A DNA stretch of 38,723 nt from Nocardia brasiliensis IFM 10847 (lineage in GTDB: Bacteria; Actinomycetota; Actinomycetes; Mycobacteriales; Mycobacteriaceae). This document shows positions 14,660 to 21,265 of this stretch, piece after piece. A program made the position numbers and the translations under genes. The stretch covers positions 1-38,723 of the forward strand of contig NZ_BAUA01000070.1 of NCBI RefSeq assembly GCF_000710915.1, written 5' to 3'. The notes beneath the pieces were generated by a model that saw only the letters and a list, made by a program, of their open reading frames with translations, made no database searches and was not told the origin of the DNA. Numbering within the stretch: position 1 is the stretch's first letter; each line of letters opens with the position of its first letter.

Positions 14660-15820
14660 GTGCCTGTCACGGCGGCTTCGCTGTTCCCACTGCCACCCCT
14701 GCGGCTTGAGCTCGACGACGACGCCTACGACAAAGTCCCAGGGTGCTGGTGGTCGAGGCTGCGGTGGACAGCCCACAACCTCGCGCTCTACGACACCCAC
14801 TACACCGCGCTGAGAGCTGCCGGACGGTGTGAATCGGTGGGCCGCAAGACCTTCCTGGCCTACCTCCATGGCGAGTCCGCTGGCGCCGACTACAGCACCG
14901 GTCGCAACTCGCGGGTTACCGTGCGCCAGCTCCAAACTCTCACCCGCCGAAGTGAATCCACTGTGCACCGCTGCAGGCGGCTCGTGGCCGTCCTCGAGAC
15001 CCGCACGGTCGTGTTCCGCGGCCGCCAGCGCACCAAGCTCGAACGGCTCGACTCATGGCGCCGCAACGACCGCAGCCGAGGCTGGGCGGCAGTCTCGGCC
15101 CTGCACGAATCCCGGCTCTTCCCTGTGGATAACGACCTCGTGCAAGCACACGTCGAATCCCTCCGCCACCAGGGTTTTGGCACCCCACCAGGGCGTAGCA
15201 CTGGTAACCGGATTATCTCCCATTCCAGCGTGGTTACTCCCAACAAGAACGGGATGGAAAGACGCGCTCCGCGCGGCCAGGACAAGAGAAGGGCTCGCCG
15301 GGCGCCCCGGGCATACGATCCCAGAGCCCTGCTGCTGGCCTCCAGATGCCGCGCAGACGAACGATTCCCGCTCTGGCTACGTCAGGCAGGCCGCCAGGGG
15401 CTGGCGGCCGTGCTGACGCGTCGAGCCGTCGAGGGTGGGTGGACCGTGGACGACGTCGTGGCCGCCCTGGACCAGGTCTATCTGTCCGGGCGCCGGATCT
15501 ACAACCAGCCCCGTGACCCGTATGCCTACCTGGCGTGGCTGCTCAAGCCCGTGCCCGTCGACGAGCCGCCCATGCTGCTCGACCGGGCCCGCGAGGTCGC
15601 CCTCGACCTCGAGCAGCGCGCCGAGGCGCGGGCCGAATGGGACCGGCGCCGGGCCGCGGCGATGGCGAAAGTCCCTGCCGCACCGGACTCCCCCGCCCGG
15701 CACGCAGCGCTGGCGGCCGCGGCCGAGGCCGGCCAGCGGGCAGTCGGCGCGGCTGCGGCATCCCGCGCGGCCGCCGACCAGGCACGGCGCGAGATCGCCC
15801 GGTTGGCCCGCGATAGCTGA
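14660..15820 (+). CDS. Probable plasmid replication initiator protein
   Basis: The frame from GTG 14660 gives 386 residues. An N-terminal part (WWSRLRWTAHNLALYDTHY, then RKTFLAYLHGESAG) is followed by an HTH-like region (TVRQLQTLTRRSESTVHRCRRL) and a basic segment. The C-terminal third is Ala/Arg-rich and helical. The order resembles actinobacterial plasmid Rep proteins, and the place beside parAB supports this. GTG 14660 has a poor ribosome binding site. A perfect AGGAGG (14623-14628) precedes GTG 14634, one frame away, with a run of six Cs in between. A single extra C would join that start to this frame. A sequencing slip, an indel or a real frameshift are all possible. Confidence 0.6.
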   Translation: MPVTAASLFPLPPLRLELDDDAYDKVPGCWWSRLRWTAHNLALYDTHYTALRAAGRCESVGRKTFLAYLHGESAGADYSTGRNSRVTVRQLQTLTRRSESTVHRCRRLVAVLETRTVVFRGRQRTKLERLDSWRRNDRSRGWAAVSALHESRLFPVDNDLVQAHVESLRHQGFGTPPGRSTGNRIISHSSVVTPNKNGMERRAPRGQDKRRARRAPRAYDPRALLLASRCRADERFPLWLRQAGRQGLAAVLTRRAVEGGWTVDDVVAALDQVYLSGRRIYNQPRDPYAYLAWLLKPVPVDEPPMLLDRAREVALDLEQRAEARAEWDRRRAAAMAKVPAAPDSPARHAALAAAAEAGQRAVGAAAASRAAADQARREIARLARDS

Positions 15821-15875
15821 GCTCACTGGGACAGCACCGCGAGTTCGCATCGCGAGTGATGCTGCCTGCACATGC

Positions 15876-15970
15876 CTAGCTAGCCGTGCTAGCAACCCAA
15901 GCTAACAACGCTTGAGAATTGGATATACGCAGTTCAGAAGGCCATAGCGGCTGTAGCGGCGCTAGCTAGC
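15876..15970. repeat. GCTAGC repeats on the rep side of the par genes
   Basis: GCTAGC occurs at 15879-15884 (within CTAGCTAGC), 15888-15893, and twice overlapping at 15961-15970. Related GCTAAC, ATAGCGG and GTAGCGG units lie between. The last copies overlap the stop codon of the ParB-like gene. In a sequence this GC-rich GCTAGC should be rare. The cluster fits a centromere (parS-like) site or an operator. Confidence 0.5.
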
Positions 15971-16283
15971 AGCCGTGGCGGTCCAGGTACTCGGTGATGG
16001 CGCGATCGGTGAGGGAGGCGGCCGAGATGGTGCGGTCACCTGTCTCGTAGCGCAGTTTGTCGACCGCACGCGAGAGCCGTGCCTTGGTCGACGGCCGGAT
16101 CCTCACGTTGTGCTGCTCGATGAGCCGCTCGGCGAGCTCCGCCGGCGGCGGAGGGGCCGGGTAGCTGATCGCGGCGGCCGACGGTGGGATGGTCGACAGT
16201 TCCGGAGTGGGGGAGGGCTTTTCGGGGAGGGCGTCGGCGGGGTGTGCGCGCTTGATCGCCGGTGGTCGGTTGATGTTGCTCAT
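15966..16283 (-). CDS. Small ParB-like centromere-binding protein
   Basis: This 105-residue protein directly follows parA with an ATGA overlap. The first half is proline-rich and disordered. The C-terminal half (NVRIRPSTKARLSRAVDKLR, then ISAASLTDRAITEYLDRHGC) has a strand-helix-helix pattern like ribbon-helix-helix centromere-binding proteins. Such small partners accompany type Ib ParA ATPases. They bind repeated sites near the par operon and stimulate ParA. The GCTAGC repeats on both sides are the obvious candidates. Assignment rests on gene order and fold pattern, not on a specific family signature. Confidence 0.65.
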   Translation of the reverse strand: MSNINRPPAIKRAHPADALPEKPSPTPELSTIPPSAAAISYPAPPPPAELAERLIEQHNVRIRPSTKARLSRAVDKLRYETGDRTISAASLTDRAITEYLDRHGC

Positions 16284-17107
16284 GCGTGTACCCCGTTCGG
16301 CAGTAGGTCGAGCTCGCGGGCGAGATCGGTGTAGGCGACCTGGAGCGCCAGGGCCTTGCCGCCCCGGAACTCGTGTATCGGCTGGGCGAGGGTGTGGGCG
16401 TCCTCGCGGGCGCCGAGCTCGGGGATGACGGTTCGGGCGACCAGGCCGCCGTTTCCGTCGCCGAGGTTGCCGTAGGCGGCGCGCAGCTCGGGCTCGCGGG
16501 CGATGTGCTCGCCGCGGGCGCGGCGGCGAGAGACCACGATGCCGCCGATCCGCAGCCGCTGGTTCGGCCGTCGCTGCACTTTCAAGACTGTCTTCTCGAG
16601 TTCGCTGACGCCTCGGAGGCTGTCGCCGGTGGGCTCGGTGACGACGATGACCTCATCGGCGGCGAGCAGGGGCGCGAACAGGAGAGTGCCCAACGTCGGT
16701 GGGCAGTCGAACAGGATCGCGGTGTAGGCCGACAGGTCGAGTCCGTCGAACGCCGCGTCCAGACGCCACACCACATCGGCGTTGCCGGACTCCGCGACCA
16801 CACCGAGCTCGGTGTCGGCGGGGGCGACGTCTACCCCCTCCCACTCCGAGGCCACCACCACGTCGACGAGACAACCCGGCTCCCGGCCGGGATCGAACAG
16901 GTTCTTCACGGTCAGCTGGCCGTCGCCGACCGCGATGCCGACCCCGGTGGTGGCGTTGCCCTGGGGGTCCATGTCGACGATCAGCGTCCGGCCGCCAGCG
17001 TCCTTGATCGCGCTGGCCAGGCCCAATGTGGTCGCGGTCTTGCCGACCCCGCCCTTCTGGTTGGCCAACACGATCCGGCGCGGTCCGCCGGTGATAGATG
17101 CGCTCAC
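16280..17107 (-). CDS. parA: ParA partition ATPase, type Ib-like
   Basis: The 275-residue ATPase starts at GTG 17107 (VSASITGGPRRIVLANQKGG). The deviant Walker A KGGVGKT is at residues 18-24, followed by the conserved VDMDPQGNATTG, and ILFDCPPTLG is the Walker B-like segment. It lacks an N-terminal DNA-binding domain, so it is like the short type Ib ParAs that segregate plasmids with a small partner. ATG codons further upstream fall within the CTAGC repeats and are rejected. The gene is transcribed toward rep together with the ParB-like gene. Confidence 0.85.
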   Translation of the reverse strand: MSASITGGPRRIVLANQKGGVGKTATTLGLASAIKDAGGRTLIVDMDPQGNATTGVGIAVGDGQLTVKNLFDPGREPGCLVDVVVASEWEGVDVAPADTELGVVAESGNADVVWRLDAAFDGLDLSAYTAILFDCPPTLGTLLFAPLLAADEVIVVTEPTGDSLRGVSELEKTVLKVQRRPNQRLRIGGIVVSRRRARGEHIAREPELRAAYGNLGDGNGGLVARTVIPELGAREDAHTLAQPIHEFRGGKALALQVAYTDLARELDLLPNGVHA

Positions 17108-17137
17108 ACCGAGACCGTAACACCCATAGCAAGTACC

Positions 17138-17156
17138 TCTAGCTACGCTAGCTAGC
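17138..17156. repeat. GCTAGC repeats upstream of parA
   Basis: TCTAGCTACGCTAGCTAGC holds overlapping GCTAGC copies at 17147-17152 and 17151-17156 plus a CTAGCT unit. It mirrors the cluster at the other end of the par operon, 1.2 kb away, and lies in the parA promoter region. It would suit a site for the ParB-like protein that serves both partition and autoregulation. Confidence 0.5.
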
Positions 17157-17160
17157 ATCA

Positions 17161-17216
17161 TCAATTCGTTTCGATAAAACGTATTAACGAAACGAATTGA
17201 TCTGTTGAAAACGTAT
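17161..17216. promoter_or_regulatory. AT-rich operator with perfect 13-bp inverted repeat
   Basis: TCAATTCGTTTCG (17161-17173) and CGAAACGAATTGA (17188-17200) form a perfect inverted repeat with a 14-bp AT-rich spacer. AAAACGTAT is repeated directly at 17176-17184 and 17208-17216, 32 bp apart. This AT-rich island lies between parA and the coiled-coil gene. It fits an operator or promoter region serving both directions. Confidence 0.6.
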
Positions 17217-17248
17217 CAATCGGAACGTAATTCGGGTAGGATCGAGTC

Positions 17249-18508
17249 ATGACCGAACAGCCCGAGACCCCGGCCGCGGAGACCTCCGTCGCGGCGCGGA
17301 TCTGCCAGTTCCCGACCGGTTTCGACGCCGAATCCGGCGAATTCGCCGTGTGCGGCCGCGCCCTGGACGACGGCGCGCCTCGTCCCGGCCGCAAGTCCGA
17401 CTACTGCGGCGCCGACCGCATCGACCCCGACGGCGAGCGCCGTCGACACGACCGCGCCGGCGCTTTCCAGCGCAAGCGTGAGCTGCAGCTGGCGGCGGTG
17501 GGCAAGGCTCCGGTGCAGCGAGAGCGCTCCACGCCCCGGCCGGTGACCTCGGCGCGGGCCTCGCTGGCCGACCTGCTCGCCCAGATCGAGATGGTCGCCT
17601 CCGGGCACCGCGAGCAGATGAGCGGACTGCTCGACCGTGTCGTCGAGGTGGTCGCGGCCGCCGGTGATCCGGACGCTGCCGTCGCTGAGGTCACTTCCAT
17701 GCGGCGCGAAGCCCAGGCCGAGGTCGAGGCTGCGCAGGCCCGCGCCGACGAGGCCGAGGCCGAGGCCATCGCCGCCCGTCGCGAGCGTGACCGCGCCCTC
17801 GAGGACAAGGAGCTCGCCGACGGTGCTGCCGAAGACGCGCTCGCTGAGCGTGATCGCACCCTGGTCGAGGCCGAGCAGCGCATCGAAACCATCCGTGCCG
17901 AGGCCGCTACCGAAATAGAGTCGATCCGTCAGGCCGAGGCCGCACGGGTACAGGCCGCTGAAGCCGCCGCCTCCGCCGCGCAGGCCGAGGCCCGGGCCGC
18001 CGAGGAACGCGCGGCCGCCGCGGCCGCTGCTGCCGAGCAGGCCCGCCGCGACGCCACCGAGCAGGTCGAAACCCTCACCCGCGATCACGCCGCCCGAGTC
18101 GAACGGGTCAACGCCGATGCTGATGCCCGCGTCGCGGACTCGGCGGCCGCGCAGCAGCGCGCGGAATCCGCGGCCGCGGCGGCCGAGGCCCGCGCTGAGA
18201 CCGCGCGCACCGAGCTTGCCCAGGTCAGATCGGAGTTGTCAGCGGCGCGCGAGCAGGCGCGCGAGGATGCCACCACCGCACGCGAGGAAATCGCCGAACT
18301 GCGCCGCGAGCTCACCGAGGTCCGGGCCCAGACCCGCACCGAACGCGAGCAGCAGCGCACCGACCACCTCGCCGAGATCGCTCGCGTGCAGCAGGCCGCC
18401 GAGGCCGGCGCCAACGCCTTGCAGAGCGCACTCGCGGCCGCCGAGAACACCATCACCCGACTCCAGACCCAGCTCGCCGAGACCACCACGCCGAAGGAGA
18501 CCCACTGA
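17249..18508 (+). CDS. Long coiled-coil protein with Cys-rich N-terminus, KfrA-like in shape
   Basis: This is a 419-residue protein. The first 75 residues hold spaced cysteines (ICQFP, VCGRALDDG, DYCGAD) that could bind zinc. From about 130 to the end it is almost one continuous coiled coil rich in Ala, Glu, Arg and Gln. Such a layout, a small DNA- or zinc-binding head plus a long alpha-helical tail, recalls KfrA-type plasmid proteins that support partition, but sequence similarity to KfrA is not claimed. ATG 17249 follows GTAGGA. The stop overlaps the next gene start (TGATG). Confidence 0.6.
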   Translation: MTEQPETPAAETSVAARICQFPTGFDAESGEFAVCGRALDDGAPRPGRKSDYCGADRIDPDGERRRHDRAGAFQRKRELQLAAVGKAPVQRERSTPRPVTSARASLADLLAQIEMVASGHREQMSGLLDRVVEVVAAAGDPDAAVAEVTSMRREAQAEVEAAQARADEAEAEAIAARRERDRALEDKELADGAAEDALAERDRTLVEAEQRIETIRAEAATEIESIRQAEAARVQAAEAAASAAQAEARAAEERAAAAAAAAEQARRDATEQVETLTRDHAARVERVNADADARVADSAAAQQRAESAAAAAEARAETARTELAQVRSELSAAREQAREDATTAREEIAELRRELTEVRAQTRTEREQQRTDHLAEIARVQQAAEAGANALQSALAAAENTITRLQTQLAETTTPKETH

Positions 18509-20337
18509 TGTTCCGACGCAAATCCACCGAGGACGATCCGCTGCTGCACGCGCCGCTGCCCGCCCGGGTCGCGGCCGCGCACTCGCGCCTGGCCCACCAG
18601 GACGACCCCGCACTGATCGCGGCTCTGTCCGAACGCGAGCTGCGCGACGAGCGCGCGGCCGCCGAACTCGTCCGCGACCACCAGCGGTCCGAGTCGATCG
18701 AGGCGGTGAAGTCCGCACAGACCATCGCCGGTGAGGTCCGTCGCGCGCAGGAAGAGATGGTCCGCGCCGAAGCTGCGGACCTGGTCGTCGCGCGCCGTGC
18801 GATCGCCGAACGGCTGCGGTCGAGCAGCGCGACATTCGACATCGCTCGCCTGCACCGGCAGAAGCAGCTGTGCGCGCGCGGCCTGACCGCAGTGGTCATG
18901 GCCTCGATGCTGTGGTCGGCGCTCAACGTCCAGCACAACGTCGCTCCTGGCGGCCCGTCGGACCCGCTGTACTGGGGCAGCTACCTCCTCGAGGCGACGA
19001 TCAGCATCGTGCTCGTGGTGTTCATGGTCTCCGGCGCCTCGGTCTCGCGGTGGGGCGTCACCGAGGGCGAGCACCGCATCCGGCGCATCGAGTACGCGCT
19101 CCTGGCGGGCTCGATCGGGCTCAACGTCTACCCGTACGTGCGCGAGCTGGATGCCTTCGGTGCGGTCGTGCACGCCGTCGCGCCGGTGATGGTCGGCGTC
19201 GCATTGTTCGCGCACCCAGTGGTCCAGCGGCGCTACGGTCTGGCCATCGACCGCGCCAAGGCAGCCGCCGACGCCGAGGGCGACGACATCGCCGAGCGCC
19301 TCGACGCTCTCACCGCCACCGCCGCGCGGACCACACCGACCGTCCCGGCGCGCGCGGTCACGCCGCCGGCGGAGGACGAAGCCGCGGTGCTCGCCGAGTA
19401 CGAGGATGAGCTGCGCGCGATCGACGATCCCGCAACCACCCCGCTGCCGCGCGCGAGCGAGGACGCCAGCGACGACCCGCGCGCGACATCGGCCGCGGCC
19501 GATCGCGCGCGGACGGACGAGGCGATCGCGCGCGACGAGCAGCCCGCGCGCGGCATCGATCGCGCGCCGATCGCGCGCGAAGACAGCGGTCCCGCGCGCG
19601 GAACCATCGCTCAGTCGATCGCGCGCGCCGCGCACACCGCGCGCGACACCGACACCCTCGCGCGCCCGGTCGAGGATGGTCAGCCCGCGCCGATCGCGCG
19701 CGACGAGCAGTCCGAGCACGTGACCGATCGCGCGCCGATCGCGCACGGAGACGACAGCGCCGCGCGCGCGGAGGGCACGTCGATCGCCGCGCACACCCAG
19801 CCTGAGCTGGAAACCGATCACGCTCCGATCGCCGCGCACGACAGCGATCACACCCTCACCGACGCCATCGAGGACGAGCGGCCGCGCGCGGAGATCACTC
19901 CCGTCGAGGAGCCGATCGCGCTCGAACAGGAGGCCCTCGATCGCGCGCGGACGCCGATCGCGCTCGTCTCGATCGCGCGCGAGGACACCGATCGCGCGCG
20001 GCCGCTGCGCGCCGATCGCGCGCGGGAATCCTCGACCACGGGTGCGCTCGCGCGCGCGACCGAGCCCGCGCCGATCGCGCGCGGCGACCGATCGCGCGCG
20101 GACGATCACGGCCCGTTCGATCGCGAGCTGTCGCGCGCGGAGGCAGCCCGGTATGCGCGCGCGGTGTCCGAGCGCGGACTCAGCAAACAGCCCGTGAGCG
20201 TGTTGACCGAGATCTACCTGCTCGCTTCGCAGGGCTACAAGGCCAACGCGATCGGCACTCAGGTCGCGCTCGCGCACTCCACGGTCGGCCGCGCGCTCGC
20301 TCGCGTGGACCAGGTGGTGGGTCCCCGCCCGATCTGA
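18508..20337 (+). CDS. DUF2637/SpdB-like membrane protein with C-terminal HTH
   Basis: This is a 609-residue protein. The N-terminal 110 residues are helical and charged. Four membrane segments follow at about 128-145, 155-180, 193-210 and 215-240 (GLTAVVMASMLWSALNV, LLEATISIVLVVFMVSG, ALLAGSIGLNVYPYV, VVHAVAPVMVGVALFAH), the layout of DUF2637/SpdB-like plasmid spread proteins. A long Asp/Arg/Ala-rich linker (about 260-545) ends in an HTH-like domain (LTEIYLLASQGYKANAIGTQ, then VALAHSTVGRALARV). The protein could tether DNA to the membrane. The linker DNA carries the GATCGCGCGC array. A strong terminator follows the stop by 19 bases. Confidence 0.65.
   Translation: MFRRKSTEDDPLLHAPLPARVAAAHSRLAHQDDPALIAALSERELRDERAAAELVRDHQRSESIEAVKSAQTIAGEVRRAQEEMVRAEAADLVVARRAIAERLRSSSATFDIARLHRQKQLCARGLTAVVMASMLWSALNVQHNVAPGGPSDPLYWGSYLLEATISIVLVVFMVSGASVSRWGVTEGEHRIRRIEYALLAGSIGLNVYPYVRELDAFGAVVHAVAPVMVGVALFAHPVVQRRYGLAIDRAKAAADAEGDDIAERLDALTATAARTTPTVPARAVTPPAEDEAAVLAEYEDELRAIDDPATTPLPRASEDASDDPRATSAAADRARTDEAIARDEQPARGIDRAPIAREDSGPARGTIAQSIARAAHTARDTDTLARPVEDGQPAPIARDEQSEHVTDRAPIAHGDDSAARAEGTSIAAHTQPELETDHAPIAAHDSDHTLTDAIEDERPRAEITPVEEPIALEQEALDRARTPIALVSIAREDTDRARPLRADRARESSTTGALARATEPAPIARGDRSRADDHGPFDRELSRAEAARYARAVSERGLSKQPVSVLTEIYLLASQGYKANAIGTQVALAHSTVGRALARVDQVVGPRPI
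19501..20099. repeat. Array of 13 GATCGCGCGC repeats
   Basis: Exact copies start at 19501, 19524, 19558, 19569, 19617, 19692, 19726, 19939, 19971, 19990, 20014, 20073 and 20090, with many near copies. They lie inside the linker of the membrane protein gene. Six copies are in codon phase 0, six in phase 2 and one in phase 1, giving DRA(R/P), IAR and RSRA peptides. The same 10-mer in all three phases argues for selection or amplification at the DNA level. Confidence 0.85.
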
Positions 20338-20356
20338 TCTCCGTCCCGAACACAAG

Positions 20357-20397
20357 CGACAGGGCCCTGGCGGCGCATATCCGCCAGGGCCCTGTCG
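20357..20397. terminator. Strong terminator after the membrane protein gene
   Basis: CGACAGGGCCCTGGCGG (20357-20373) pairs perfectly with CCGCCAGGGCCCTGTCG (20381-20397), a 17-bp stem with a 7-base loop. It ends the coiled-coil/membrane protein operon. Confidence 0.85.
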
Positions 20398-20751
20398 TGT
20401 GCAGACCTTACGTGACCTACTCGCCGATCCTGTCGCCGGTACGCGCCGGCGCCGCGGCCGCCGAGCGCGTCCCCTCCCACCCGGACCGCCTCGATCGCCT
20501 TCCTCAGCTGCCTCGGTCGCGAGCACCTCGGCCCGCTCCGCATGTGTGCCGTCCAGGCTGCGACGGTGGCCGCAGCCTGGACGAAAATTCCGCCGGTGAG
20601 GTCCCGTTGCAAGACCCGCGCATCTCACCAACCAGCGCGGTCCCGTAACGTGGACGATTTGAGAAGGAGCGAGCTAGTATTTAGGTGACCTAAGACGGTC
20701 ACCCCACCCGTTCGGGTGGTCGCTGCGCTGGGCTGTGAGGGAGGCTGCGGG
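20398..20751. other. Gene-free region upstream of mobC, candidate oriT
   Basis: No convincing gene is seen here. The right part holds TTAGGTGACCTAA (20681-20693, a perfect palindrome), GGTGACC (20684-20690) with GGTCACC (20697-20703), and CCACCCG-TT-CGGGTGG (20704-20719), three nested or adjacent dyads in 40 bp. They end about 30 bp before mobC. Origins of transfer commonly lie just upstream of the mob genes and carry such dyads for the accessory protein. The nick site cannot be placed from sequence alone. Confidence 0.5.
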
Positions 20752-21258
20752 ATGGCTGGAGAGTCGTCGAATCGGCGGGCGTCGGTGCGCCGCGAGCGGC
20801 AGGCCAACGTGCCCGGCGGCCGCCCGCATCGCCACATCGTGAAGCTCTCGGATGCTGAGCACGAGGACCTCACGCGCCGGGCTGCCGAGGCGGGTGTGTC
20901 GGTGCCGCGGCTTCTGGTGGAGTCGGCGCGCGACTCCGGCCGGGTCGAGGCCGGCCGCGCGCACGCGGCGATGCGGCTGCTCGAGTTGGACGATCAGATC
21001 AGGCGGATCGGCGCGAACGTGAACCAGCAGACCCGGTACATGCACCAGGTGCGTGGGGACCTCGCGCCGGATGTGATGGCCGCGCACCTGGACGCGTTGC
21101 ACGCGGTGGTGCGCGCGTGCCTGAGTGTGGACGCGACCGCGCGGTGGGTGATGGGCAAGCCGCCGGCGGTGACCGAGACGTCGGTGGTCGTCGAGGCGGA
21201 CCTGGCGGTGAGCGAGGAGTGGGCGGCCGCGGTCGACGGCGACATCGCGGGCGGGTGA
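20752..21258 (+). CDS. mobC: MobC-like relaxosome accessory protein
   Basis: This is a 168-residue protein. ATG 20752 follows GGGAGGCTGCGG, which decides the start. The N-terminal basic segment leads into an RHH-like domain (HIVKLSDAEHEDLTRRAAEA, then GVSVPRLLVESA). A MobC-type segment follows (LDDQIRRIGANVNQQTRYMH), where RIGxNxNQ is the family signature. MobC proteins bind oriT and help the relaxase melt and nick DNA. The relaxase gene starts 7 bases after its stop, and the dyad-rich candidate oriT lies just upstream. Confidence 0.82.
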   Translation: MAGESSNRRASVRRERQANVPGGRPHRHIVKLSDAEHEDLTRRAAEAGVSVPRLLVESARDSGRVEAGRAHAAMRLLELDDQIRRIGANVNQQTRYMHQVRGDLAPDVMAAHLDALHAVVRACLSVDATARWVMGKPPAVTETSVVVEADLAVSEEWAAAVDGDIAGG

Positions 21259-21265
21259 TGCGGCG

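Noticed and set aside
14544..14813. Open frame using the good AGGAGG/GTG at 14634
   Set aside because: After the C run its protein becomes Cys/Thr-rich and unlike a gene, while the rep frame continues for 386 codons. The start signal is kept as a finding instead.
18085..20631. 848-codon reverse-strand open frame opposite the coiled-coil and membrane protein genes
   Set aside because: It is Arg/Ala-rich with no domain and crosses the strong terminator at 20357-20397. The plus-strand genes have coupled starts, a coiled coil and membrane helices.
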